A stretch of 35,259 nt of DNA from positions 1 to 35,259 of the IMG/VR virus record IMGVR_UViG_3300017724_000023; one strand, given 5' to 3'. The translations under genes and the position numbers were made by a program. This stretch comes from a virus. The number at the start of each line of letters is the position of its first letter. Position 1 is the stretch's first letter. Positions 7,095-14,901 of the stretch are shown piece after piece. The notes under the pieces were generated by a model that was given only the letters and a program-made list of their open reading frames with translations, did not search any database and was not told the DNA's origin.

Positions 7095-8014
7095 AGACTT
7101 ATGAAGAATTAGCAGAAGACCTTAGAAAATGGTTTGGTAAAGGTAAGCAAGGCGATTGGGTACGTGTAGGTACCGATGGCAAAATTAAGGGTGATTGTGC
7201 TAGAGAGCCAGGGGAAGGCAAACCAAAATGTATGCCTCGATCAAAAGCACATAGCATGGATAAAGATGATAGAGCATCTGCCGCTAGAAGAAAAAGAGCA
7301 AAAGATCCAGTAGCAGATAGATCGGGTAAAGGTGGAAAGCCCGTTATGGTTTCTACAGATAAAAAAGAGGAGTTTGTTTTGAAAACTTTTGATGAGTTTA
7401 TTTCAGAAGGAAATAAAAAAGGATTGTGGGCTAATATCAGAGCAAAAAAGGCTCGTGGTGAAGCACCCGCAAAGAAGGGTGATAAAGATTACCCAGATGA
7501 ATTAGAAAAGATTCGTGAAGATTATGAACTCTTTTTAGAAAAGAATGTTCCAACAAAGCCTGCATTGTGGTCTAAATACAAGTCACAAGCAAAATCAAAG
7601 TTTGATGTATATCCATCTGCATATGCAAATGGTTGGGCTGCCAAGCAATACAAGAAAGCTGGCGGTGGTTGGAAATCAGTAAGCGAAGAAGTTTGTTGTG
7701 ATGATTGTGCCGCAATGAATGAAGATTTGATATCAGAAGATATTCTAATCATGGAAGAAGGCGAGAAAAAGAAAGTTTCGCTAAATAAAGTTCAACGTGG
7801 TGGTTCAAAGAAATTTTACGTATATGTCAAAAATGCAAAAGGCAATGTAGTTAAAGTTTCATTTGGTGATCCAAACATGGAAATTAAACGAGATGACCCA
7901 AAAGCAAGAGCAAGTTTTAGAGCCAGACATGACTGTGCAAACAAAAAAGACAGAACTAAAGCAGGATACTGGAGTTGCAGACAGTGGCGTGGTGGTGCGA
8001 AAGTCGAGTCTTAA
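7091..8014 (+). CDS. Modular head-internal or structural protein with capsid-targeting-like N-terminus
   Basis: The 307-residue protein begins MKTYEELAED, close to the T4 internal-protein targeting peptide MKTYQEFIAE. A second similar segment, KTFDEFISEG, is at 98-107. Three modules follow. WVRVGTDGKIKGDC with KCMPRSKA (23-53) is one. KFDVYPSAYANGWA (170-183), of the type I recall as DUF5872, is the second. FGDPNMEIKRDDP through RARHDC and YWSC (258-296) is the third and is common at the C-terminus of marine T4-like structural proteins. Conserved cysteines occur in each module and as VCCDDC (201-206). It overlaps the kinase-fusion stop by four bases and is transcribed with it. Confidence 0.82.
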   Translation: MKTYEELAEDLRKWFGKGKQGDWVRVGTDGKIKGDCAREPGEGKPKCMPRSKAHSMDKDDRASAARRKRAKDPVADRSGKGGKPVMVSTDKKEEFVLKTFDEFISEGNKKGLWANIRAKKARGEAPAKKGDKDYPDELEKIREDYELFLEKNVPTKPALWSKYKSQAKSKFDVYPSAYANGWAAKQYKKAGGGWKSVSEEVCCDDCAAMNEDLISEDILIMEEGEKKKVSLNKVQRGGSKKFYVYVKNAKGNVVKVSFGDPNMEIKRDDPKARASFRARHDCANKKDRTKAGYWSCRQWRGGAKVES

Positions 8015-8249
8015 AGAATGGTGGCTCAAGTTCTGGTATGAAGAATTTGAGTTAACCGTTTTCTTTCAAGGCAAGACAACAATCCTACCAGACGGCAGTA
8101 GAGTGACAGAAGGCGCACCTAAAACTTGGCGAGTAAAAAATATTAAAAAACTCTCTCCTAAACATATTATCTTTATTGATATTGACAAAAGGAAACATGA
8201 GATAAAAACAACAGAACCTGTTGGATATAATCTTACAAAAATTTACTAG
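7989..8249 (+). CDS. Small conserved phage protein (start uncertain)
   Basis: The conserved part begins around KEWWLKFWYEEFELTVFF and ends with PVGYNLTKIY. This beta-rich small protein looks familiar from marine T4-like phages and has no known function. No ATG is well placed. Three consecutive GTG codons (7989, 7992, 7995) follow a GGAG at 7971-7974, so the start is one of these and the gene overlaps the previous one by 20-26 bases. The longer frame back to 7863 would overlap by about 150 bases and is less likely. It has about 84-86 residues. Confidence 0.7.
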   Translation: MVVRKSSLKEWWLKFWYEEFELTVFFQGKTTILPDGSRVTEGAPKTWRVKNIKKLSPKHIIFIDIDKRKHEIKTTEPVGYNLTKIY

Positions 8250-8258
8250 AGTTACATT

Positions 8259-9872
8259 ATGGCAGTAGACGTTTTATTGTTTACGGGTATTTCCGCTTAC
8301 TCGTATGAAGTAAGTGAGATGGGTACCGAGCCATCATACGAAATGGCAATGCGAACTTCTGGTACGTACCGAGTTGCCACATACCTCAGAGAAACATATG
8401 ATCTTGATGTAGAAGTAGTTGACTATCTACACTCTTGGACATATGAAGAACTAGTCGAAATAGTCAAAAGCAGAGTAGACTCCAATACCAAAATGGTAGG
8501 TGTTGGTGGAATCTTCTACTTATCCACTCCCAATATAGTACAACTTTTTGAATACGTCAAGAAAAACTATGACGTAATAACAATAGCTGGTAGCCAAGGA
8601 TTATGGTCAATTGCTGGTATACCAAATATAGACTATTGTATTGTTGGATATGGTGAACTGGGTGTCGGTGCAGTACTTGAAGGTAATCCAGAATACGAAG
8701 AAAAAGAAATATATCCTGGCGCACCAAAAATTAAAGTCATAGATTGTATGGAAACGAAAAAGTATAATGCATTTCCATGGCAAAACATAGGCATAGAATA
8801 TCAAAAAAGAGATTTTGTAAGACCAGAAGAAACATTATCATTTGAGACTTCACGTGGTTGTCGTTTTCAGTGTGCATACTGTAACTTTCCAATTCTTGGT
8901 GTGAAGGATGACCATACCAGATCAGCAGAAGACTTTGAGCGAGATATAAAGCGCAACTATGATAAATGGGGTACAACAGATTATATTGTCACGGATGATA
9001 CCTTTAATGATTACACGGATAAGATAACAAAGTATGCAGATGTAGTACAGCAATTACCATTTGAAGTAAATTTTACTGGTTACATACGTGCTGACCTGAT
9101 GACACAGCGCAAAGGCGATCTAGAACAACTGGCTAGAATGCGATTCAATAGCCATTTATATGGAATTGAATCTACTAACAGAGATTCTGCAAAAGCAATG
9201 GGTAAAGGTGGGGACCCTAAAAAGATTCTTGAGGGTATATTAGAAGCAAAAGAATACTTTAAAAAAGAAAATGGGTTTTATAGAGGTGAGATGAGTTTTA
9301 TATGGGGATTGCCAGATGAGACAAGAGAAACTTTAGATTGGACATTTGATTGGATAGATAAGAATTGGCAAAGAGAAGCAATGTCTATGTTCGATTTAAG
9401 TATACCTATGGCAGGACCACACTCTATAATTCGCAGTAATATACTGTCCACAAACCTTGATAAATACAATTATAGAAGGGCACAACCAATAGAGATCGAC
9501 AATATTGATGCAGAGTTTCAAGCAATTCTAGATGATCCAAATGTTGATGATTTCAACAAGAATAGAATGATTAAAATGAAGCCTGATCCAAATAATCCTA
9601 TGTACCATATGCATCAGGTACTTTGGAAAAATGAATATTGGGATGTTATAACTGCGTGGTTAGGGTGCCAACAAGAGTTGTATGGACATAAAAGATACTG
9701 GGAAAGAGGTATTCCAATCTTCAATCAAGCCAACTGGACGTCGGTAGGGTACAAAAAACAAGATTTATTAAAGTCATTTAGTGAGTTGGGTACAACAATG
9801 CACCCACCAGTAGAAGAAAGGAAGAAAGTAATTGAAGAATACAAGCATAAAAAACTTTCCTGGGTATCGTAG
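8259..9872 (+). CDS. Radical SAM protein with cobalamin-binding-like N-terminal domain
   Basis: The SAM iron-sulfur motif is in SRGCRFQCAYCNF, with Cys201, Cys205 and Cys208 (CxxxCxxC). Residues 1-165 form an alternating alpha/beta region (MVGVGGIFYLS, VITIAGSQG, DYCIVGYGE) like the B12-binding domain that precedes many radical SAM cores. The cobalamin-ligand DxHxxG motif is not seen, so B12 binding may be lost. GIEST and EMSFIWGLPDET are typical later strands of the radical SAM barrel. The architecture suggests methyl or methylthio transfer or another C-H modification. It lies between structural genes, so the substrate could be a virion protein, but nothing in the sequence names it. Confidence 0.87.
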   Translation: MAVDVLLFTGISAYSYEVSEMGTEPSYEMAMRTSGTYRVATYLRETYDLDVEVVDYLHSWTYEELVEIVKSRVDSNTKMVGVGGIFYLSTPNIVQLFEYVKKNYDVITIAGSQGLWSIAGIPNIDYCIVGYGELGVGAVLEGNPEYEEKEIYPGAPKIKVIDCMETKKYNAFPWQNIGIEYQKRDFVRPEETLSFETSRGCRFQCAYCNFPILGVKDDHTRSAEDFERDIKRNYDKWGTTDYIVTDDTFNDYTDKITKYADVVQQLPFEVNFTGYIRADLMTQRKGDLEQLARMRFNSHLYGIESTNRDSAKAMGKGGDPKKILEGILEAKEYFKKENGFYRGEMSFIWGLPDETRETLDWTFDWIDKNWQREAMSMFDLSIPMAGPHSIIRSNILSTNLDKYNYRRAQPIEIDNIDAEFQAILDDPNVDDFNKNRMIKMKPDPNNPMYHMHQVLWKNEYWDVITAWLGCQQELYGHKRYWERGIPIFNQANWTSVGYKKQDLLKSFSELGTTMHPPVEERKKVIEEYKHKKLSWVS

Positions 9873-9875
9873 TTT

Positions 9876-9883
9876 TATAAATA
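9876..9883 (+). promoter_or_regulatory. T4-type late promoter TATAAATA
   Basis: An exact TATAAATA follows the radical SAM stop by three bases and lies 31 bases before the ATG at 9915, leaving room for the AGGAGA ribosome site. It should drive the large structural protein and possibly the genes behind it. Confidence 0.8.
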
Positions 9884-9914
9884 TGATTACAAATAATCTT
9901 TAGGAGATAACCCA

Positions 9915-12170
9915 ATGTCAATTGAAAGACAAATTAGAGATGTTATGCAGGGAGAACCACTTCTAGAAGCCGATCAATCTAGGCGTCTAGATATGCTGGT
10001 TCGTCAGGGCTTAATGTCACCTGCTAAACTTCCTATTCTAAAAAGGGGTCTTGCAAAGTTAAATGATGGTAAAGCTATGGCACCCAATGAAAGAGATGCC
10101 GTTAAGTCATTGTTAAATAGCTTTATGTTTATTGTCTTAGGGGACGATGCAGTATTTAATAGAGCAAAACAAAACACCCAAAAGAACAAGTATCAACAAG
10201 AAGAAAAAGAAACTTGTTCATGTGATTGTGATTGTGATGATGCAATCTGTGAGTCTTGTGGTAAACCAAAAGCAGTTAAAGAAGAATTCGAACCTCATAT
10301 GATGTACGATCCTAAAACTGGTAAAGGTTACAAAGCTGATAAAGAAGAAGATCATCTACGCATGAAGAAGATGGGCTATTCGCATGACAAGCCTGAAGTA
10401 AAAGAAGAAGCAGAACAGCTAGATGAATATGGCGCGCCACAAAAACCTAAAAAGATGATTAAAGTTAAGGTCGATCCTAAGAAAATCAAAACAAGAGTAT
10501 CAGACATTGGCGCCGGTGGTAAAGAGTATGTTAGAAAAGATTTCGATGAAGCATATGATACACCAGCAGTGAAGAAGCCAGTATCTCAGATGACGCCAGC
10601 TGAAAAGAAAGCGAACGATGATAGACGTAAAGCGTTCAACGAATTTCAAAAGAATAAGCGCAACGAAGCATTTGATCCAGATGATGAAGAAACATTGACA
10701 GACGAAGATATGGAAGCAATTCTATCTGGTATTGAAGATGCAGATTTCGTAAGCGAAGACGATTTGACTGAAGGTAGCGAATATAAAACTGGTCACAAGT
10801 CCTATACTGATGCAGTCAATCATGCATTTTCACATCATGCAAAAAGAGATAATATTCACTCTAGTCCTGATGATAAAGCACAGCATATTGGATTAGACTC
10901 CAAGAAGCCAGGAAATGGCAAAACAACTAGAGTCAATATTCCTGCTAAACATAAAGAATCTGGTAAGAAGCACATGATTCATGTGCAAGTCTATAATAAA
11001 GGTGGTACTCATCCTTATGAGTTGAATACATACTCAAGTAGTACCAAGTCCATGCAAAAAGAAGGCATGATGGACCGAGATCCAGAATCTAACTCTTTTA
11101 ATCGAACCAAATCAAAAACAACCAAAGTACAAACTGGGCAAAAGAAAAATCCTGCAACTGGTAAAATGGAACCAGTATATGGTAAATCAACTGCCCCACA
11201 AGGATACCCAATGAAAAAAGAAGAGACCGGACCATCCCCGTTAGACGTATGGAAAAAACATAATTTAGGTGAAGGTGCATTTAAAGACATGGCTACTGCC
11301 GCGGAAGAAGATGCAAGGCTAAAAGCACAGAAGAAAGCCGCAGCCGCATCTAAAAAATCAGCCACTGCTGAAAAAGAAACTGATCCTGGCATCAAGAAAG
11401 AAGAAGTTGTTGCTGAAGGTGGAGAAGTTCAAAGAGCATCTGGTCGTCCTATGACTAAGAAAAATCAAATGAATAAGCCGGTTGGTTATGGTATTCCTGG
11501 ATCTAAAACACCAAAGCCAAAAGCAAAGAAAGATACTCTAATTGCTAATCCAAAAACTCAGAAGGTACGCAAAGTAACTGCAAGCCGTGGCGAGATGGCA
11601 GTTAGAAAAGGTTTTGTATACGCTGAAGAGTGGACAACAGAAGAAATTACATCTCTTTTAGAGATGGAGTACAAAGATAAATTTCAAGCGATGCTGAAAA
11701 AGACTGGTAAGAAATTATCAGATATGTCTGACGAAGACAAAAAGAAATTCTTTAATGCAGTAGATGGAGCGCACAACGCAAAGAATGAAGACTTTGAAGT
11801 TGGTTATCTAGACTCATTCAATGAGTATACTGCCGAGCAAGAAGAACTTGCCATTGAAGAAGGTGCCGCAGAAGATGCACGAAGAGATGCCGCGCGGGAC
11901 AGCAGAGGTTTAGCACCTACTAAGCAAGATAAGCCAGACGTAAAGCATAATTCGAAGACGGACAAGAGCGTAGAGCATATCGTCCCTCAGTTGAGAAAGG
12001 CAATGTCTATTGGAAAGAAAGTAACTTTTCAAGACGGAAAATCCCATACAATTAGCAAGGGACACGCCGCTAAATTCTTGAATAAATATATGACAGGTAA
12101 GCCAGCAGACAAAGAAAAAATGCAGTCTCACGGTCATACAAGCATCGATCACTTTAAAAAACACGTATAA
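9915..12170 (+). CDS. Large mosaic, low-complexity structural (head-internal) protein
   Basis: The 751-residue protein is rich in Lys, Glu, Asp and Ala. An ordered N-terminal helical domain (about 1-90) includes RQGLMSPAKLPILKRGL. A cysteine cluster with Cys at 101, 103, 105, 107, 112 and 115 (CSCDCDCDD, CESC) may bind metal. Long charged linkers follow. Late modules are MEYKDKFQAMLKK with KKFFNAVDGAHNAK and the C-terminal KSHTISKGHAAKF with HTSIDHFKKHV, types that recur in marine T4-like virion proteins. AGGAGA precedes the ATG, and a TATAAATA lies upstream. Composition and context suggest a prohead-core or packaged protein; exact location in the virion is inference. Confidence 0.8.
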   Translation: MSIERQIRDVMQGEPLLEADQSRRLDMLVRQGLMSPAKLPILKRGLAKLNDGKAMAPNERDAVKSLLNSFMFIVLGDDAVFNRAKQNTQKNKYQQEEKETCSCDCDCDDAICESCGKPKAVKEEFEPHMMYDPKTGKGYKADKEEDHLRMKKMGYSHDKPEVKEEAEQLDEYGAPQKPKKMIKVKVDPKKIKTRVSDIGAGGKEYVRKDFDEAYDTPAVKKPVSQMTPAEKKANDDRRKAFNEFQKNKRNEAFDPDDEETLTDEDMEAILSGIEDADFVSEDDLTEGSEYKTGHKSYTDAVNHAFSHHAKRDNIHSSPDDKAQHIGLDSKKPGNGKTTRVNIPAKHKESGKKHMIHVQVYNKGGTHPYELNTYSSSTKSMQKEGMMDRDPESNSFNRTKSKTTKVQTGQKKNPATGKMEPVYGKSTAPQGYPMKKEETGPSPLDVWKKHNLGEGAFKDMATAAEEDARLKAQKKAAAASKKSATAEKETDPGIKKEEVVAEGGEVQRASGRPMTKKNQMNKPVGYGIPGSKTPKPKAKKDTLIANPKTQKVRKVTASRGEMAVRKGFVYAEEWTTEEITSLLEMEYKDKFQAMLKKTGKKLSDMSDEDKKKFFNAVDGAHNAKNEDFEVGYLDSFNEYTAEQEELAIEEGAAEDARRDAARDSRGLAPTKQDKPDVKHNSKTDKSVEHIVPQLRKAMSIGKKVTFQDGKSHTISKGHAAKFLNKYMTGKPADKEKMQSHGHTSIDHFKKHV

Positions 12171-12173
12171 ACA
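12166..12173 (+). promoter_or_regulatory. Possible late promoter variant TATAAACA
   Basis: TATAAACA differs from the late consensus by one base. It overlaps the TAA stop of the preceding gene and lies 20 bases before the ATG at 12194. The geometry matches the exact late boxes nearby, but the mismatch keeps this tentative. Confidence 0.4.
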
Positions 12174-12193
12174 AAAACTAGGAGAACACAATC

Positions 12194-12970
12194 ATGTCCG
12201 CATGGGGAAAAACAGACGATAAGACTAGTTCAGGTACCATAGCACTTACTACTGCAGGTGCTGTTACTGGAACTAGCACAGCTTTCACTACTGAAAGCGC
12301 AATTGGTGACACTCTCACCGCAAACTCAATCGATTTCAGAATCACTGCAATTGCATCTGATACTGCCGCTACGGTAGTAAATGCTAATGCCGCTGGTACT
12401 GCTATTGTAGCACAATCTGCAGGCGCCGCTTACACATTGAGCGAAAAGCCTAAATCTATTGGTTCTAATTCAGTTGGTGGTTACACATCTGAAACTACAT
12501 TTGGTGTAGATGAGAACGAAATGGCAGCCAACCCAGATATTGGTGCTGGTCATGCTGGATGGGTTCACGTAAGAACTAACGGATCTCGTAAAATCTCAGA
12601 AACATTAGTAGCATTATCTAAGAATGGTATTACTGGCGATGCTGAAGATACAGAGTTTGAAGACTTCTTGATCTCTATCACTACTCAGCCTTCTGATAGC
12701 ACTAAAGCTAGTGGAGAAGCAGAGTCGTTTGCTGTAGTTTCTACAATTTCTGGTTCTGGTGGCACACAGACATTCCAGTGGCAGTTGCAGACAGGTGGTA
12801 CAGGATCATTTAGTAACATTTCAAATGCCGGTGTATACACCACAGCAACAACAGCTACTTTGAATATTTCAGACAACACAGGTCTTTCAACTAATAAGTA
12901 CCGTTGTGTTATCAGTGCAACAGGCGCAGATGATGTAACATCTACCGCTGCCACACTGACTGAAAGCTAA
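12194..12970 (+). CDS. Virion structural protein with C-terminal Ig-like domain
   Basis: The 258-residue protein begins MSAWGKTDDKTSSGTI and is rich in Thr, Ser, Ala and Gly, as expected of extracellular beta-rich virion proteins. The opening resembles structural proteins of marine T4-like phages. Residues about 160-258 form an immunoglobulin-like domain, with ITTQPSDSTKASG, the core Trp in TFQWQLQ and the core Tyr-x-Cys in KYRCVISATG. Ig-like domains on phage particles often decorate the capsid and bind carbohydrate weakly. A strong AGGAG lies before the start. Head decoration is the best guess; a tail or fibre role is not excluded. Confidence 0.8.
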   Translation: MSAWGKTDDKTSSGTIALTTAGAVTGTSTAFTTESAIGDTLTANSIDFRITAIASDTAATVVNANAAGTAIVAQSAGAAYTLSEKPKSIGSNSVGGYTSETTFGVDENEMAANPDIGAGHAGWVHVRTNGSRKISETLVALSKNGITGDAEDTEFEDFLISITTQPSDSTKASGEAESFAVVSTISGSGGTQTFQWQLQTGGTGSFSNISNAGVYTTATTATLNISDNTGLSTNKYRCVISATGADDVTSTAATLTES

Positions 12971-12978
12971 TATAAATA
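12971..12978 (+). promoter_or_regulatory. T4-type late promoter TATAAATA
   Basis: An exact TATAAATA begins at the base after the stop codon of the Ig-domain gene and lies 23 bases before the ATG at 13002, with an AGGAG ribosome site between. It should drive the structural gene that follows. Confidence 0.8.
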
Positions 12979-13001
12979 CTTTGAACAATAGGAGTATTTA
13001 A

Positions 13002-13448
13002 ATGGCTGATTCGAAAGTAAGTGAACTCACGGCGGCAACATCTGTTGCCGCTACTGACAAATTGTACCTCGTAGCTGGTAGTGATAGTAAAAATATTACT
13101 ATTGCCAACGTATTTGCTACGGTACCTACCCCGGTGTCTTTTTCTGGTAAAGTTAGCATTGCTGGCACACCAGATACTATTGCCGCACCGGGTGCCATCT
13201 CAGTTGCAACTAATACGACACTAATTACAAATCCTTCAACATCAGGAAATTGTACTATTGTTGCTGGTGTAGCTGGCCAGATAAAGAACATCATCATGAC
13301 ATCGAACACTGGTTCTAATACTGTGACGCTTCAAGACTCACAGCTAGGACACAGTTCGATTGCTTTCGCTAACGCCGGTGACACTGCCCAGATTATTTAC
13401 TTGAACGACAAGTGGTATTGCATTGGAGGTACGGCTACCGTATCATAA
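13002..13448 (+). CDS. Beta-rich virion structural protein
   Basis: The 148-residue protein opens with VSELTAATSVAATDKLYLV and KNITIANVFA. This is a repeat-like phage pattern common at the start of fibre-associated and head structural proteins. The rest is Thr/Ala/Gly/Ser-rich and ends in a compact stretch, QIIYLNDKWYCIGGTATV, reminiscent of small beta-domain virion proteins. There is no membrane or enzyme signature. It has its own late promoter. A minor virion protein is well supported; the exact site is not. Confidence 0.75.
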   Translation: MADSKVSELTAATSVAATDKLYLVAGSDSKNITIANVFATVPTPVSFSGKVSIAGTPDTIAAPGAISVATNTTLITNPSTSGNCTIVAGVAGQIKNIIMTSNTGSNTVTLQDSQLGHSSIAFANAGDTAQIIYLNDKWYCIGGTATVS

Positions 13449-13465
13449 TATAAAGAATTTACTTA

Positions 13466-13849
13466 ATGATAGAATTGAATGAAGATACTTTCTTGGTTTA
13501 TGCACTTAAAAATTATAACAATCCAGAATGTTCTGGTATAGATGATTTTGAAGAAGATACTAAGAGATTTAAGTACCTAAAAAGATTATTTAATAGATAT
13601 GAAAGTAGCGGTGTACTCAAAGACAGATTGATTATCAATCATTTGATAGTCTTATACAATGTATTTGATAAATCTGCTACATCAATGTTGTTTTTTAAAA
13701 TAGATAAAGAGCATTGGTCCATATTGAAAACATTTTTGGTATTCTTAAATAGAATGCCAATGGAACAAATTGTGACTGGTGGTGTTAAGATAGAAGAAAC
13801 AGATATACCACTAAATTTTGAGATCATAAATTTACTTAGGAATATTTAA
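13466..13849 (+). CDS. Conserved small phage protein of the structural block
   Basis: The 127-residue product is a compact helical protein with motifs KRFKYLKRLFNRY, RLIINHLIVLYNVF and SMLFFKIDKEHW. I recall close relatives in many marine T4-like phages, always beside structural genes and with no assigned role. No clear ribosome site is visible, and TATAAAGA at 13449-13456 is a weak late-promoter variant. Its stop overlaps the next start by one base. It may act in virion assembly. Confidence 0.78.
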   Translation: MIELNEDTFLVYALKNYNNPECSGIDDFEEDTKRFKYLKRLFNRYESSGVLKDRLIINHLIVLYNVFDKSATSMLFFKIDKEHWSILKTFLVFLNRMPMEQIVTGGVKIEETDIPLNFEIINLLRNI

Positions 13850-14367
13850 TGTCACGTACAATTGATGCACTAATTGTCTACCGAATTCTTAGATTGTTCG
13901 CAACTAAGATTGAGGACTTTGATGCGTATAAATTGGGTGTCATTGATGCTAATGGTAAAAAATTAAGAAATCCTAAGACAGAAGAAGAACGCAACTCTTG
14001 GACAATGCTGACTCGTTTTGTTCTTAAAGTTAAGTCTTCATTGTTAAAATCTTCTGATATGAATGCAAGAAGATTCTTGACATTTGCCGCCGCAGTTGCT
14101 ATACTGAGAGAACATGGCGAAGAAGCAGAAGATAACCTCGATCTACTAGAATTGTATATGCAAGATGAAAATGTTATTAAAGAAGCCACTTTACTAGAAG
14201 ATCATAACCTTATGTCATTTAAGTCATTTCTCACAGACGAAGCCGCAATGTCAGTGGGAGCAGGTGGTATTGATGGCATTGGAATAGGTCCTAAGGGTGA
14301 ACCGGGCAGAGATCCAGTACTGATGCCCATGAACCGAAGAAAGAAGAAGAAGAAAAATGCCAGTTGA
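13849..14367 (+). CDS. Structural-block protein with collagen-like GPKGEPG tail
   Basis: The 172-residue protein has a helical body (MSRTIDALIVYRILRLF, then EEERNSWTMLTRFVLKVKSSLL). A C-terminal segment SVGAGGIDGIGIGPKGEPG is of a kind seen in several marine T4-like virion proteins. It ends in a basic run RRKKKKKNAS. The segment KSFLTDEAAM resembles the targeting or cleavage peptides of other proteins in this block. It overlaps both neighbours (one base and eleven bases). It is probably virion-associated or an assembly factor. Confidence 0.75.
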   Translation: MSRTIDALIVYRILRLFATKIEDFDAYKLGVIDANGKKLRNPKTEEERNSWTMLTRFVLKVKSSLLKSSDMNARRFLTFAAAVAILREHGEEAEDNLDLLELYMQDENVIKEATLLEDHNLMSFKSFLTDEAAMSVGAGGIDGIGIGPKGEPGRDPVLMPMNRRKKKKKNAS

Positions 14368-14851
14368 GTCTGAACTTAATACGAAAGTCGCTCTATTGGA
14401 GCAAAATGTTGATAGCCTTTCGGGGTTGTTTGGAAGATTAGATGACGCCATTGATAAAATGGGTGAAGTTTCTAATTCAATTAACCAATTACTGGCGGTG
14501 CATGAAGAAAGAATAGCGGCTACTGCGATAGATACTGGAGAACTTTTTCAATTGGTAGAAAAACGTAGAGAAGAACAAGATGCAATGGAAAAAGAGTTGC
14601 ATTCTAGAATTACTACCCAAAGTAGAGAAATCAAGGAAGAACTCCGAGATGACTACAAGAGGCTGGTAGATGCCATGAGCGAAATTAAGGGTATGCTCAG
14701 AACTGGTATGGAAGCAAATCAGAAGGTACAGAGCGAGTTGGAAAGTAGATTGAAGTCTGTAGAACGTAGACAATGGATCAGTGTTGGAGCCGCAATGGCG
14801 GGTGGCTTTATTATAGGAACTTTCCTAGAAATTTTATCATTTTTCTCTTGA
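14357..14851 (+). CDS. Coiled-coil protein with C-terminal membrane anchor (XhlA-like layout)
   Basis: Residues 1-125 form a long charged helix with heptads (LEQNVDSLSGLFGRL, LFQLVEKRREEQ, SRITTQSREIKEEL). ESRLKSVERRQWISVGAAMAG then leads into one membrane segment (about 143-162). This matches the layout of XhlA-type haemolysin/holin-accessory proteins, where a helix ending in an Arg/Lys-Gln-Trp step precedes the span. The length of 164 is longer than XhlA (about 90). Its TGA stop is embedded in the -35 box of the primase promoter. A lysis or membrane-tethering role is a hypothesis. Confidence 0.72.
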   Translation: MPVESELNTKVALLEQNVDSLSGLFGRLDDAIDKMGEVSNSINQLLAVHEERIAATAIDTGELFQLVEKRREEQDAMEKELHSRITTQSREIKEELRDDYKRLVDAMSEIKGMLRTGMEANQKVQSELESRLKSVERRQWISVGAAMAGGFIIGTFLEILSFFS

Positions 14852-14876
14852 CATTCTACATAGATCCAGTTATACT
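14848..14876 (+). promoter_or_regulatory. Sigma70-like promoter TTGACA-17-TATACT before primase
   Basis: TTGACA (14848-14853) and TATACT (14871-14876) are separated by 17 bases. The match is 6/6 and 5/6 to host consensus, 26 bases before the primase ATG at 14902. It marks the switch from the late block to early/middle genes. Confidence 0.8.
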
Positions 14877-14901
14877 GTGATCTAAATGGCAGGGTTATAT
14901 C

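Noticed and set aside
12685-13309. Minus-strand frames opposite the Ig-domain and structural genes
   Set aside because: Codon pattern and neighbouring late promoters support the plus-strand genes only.
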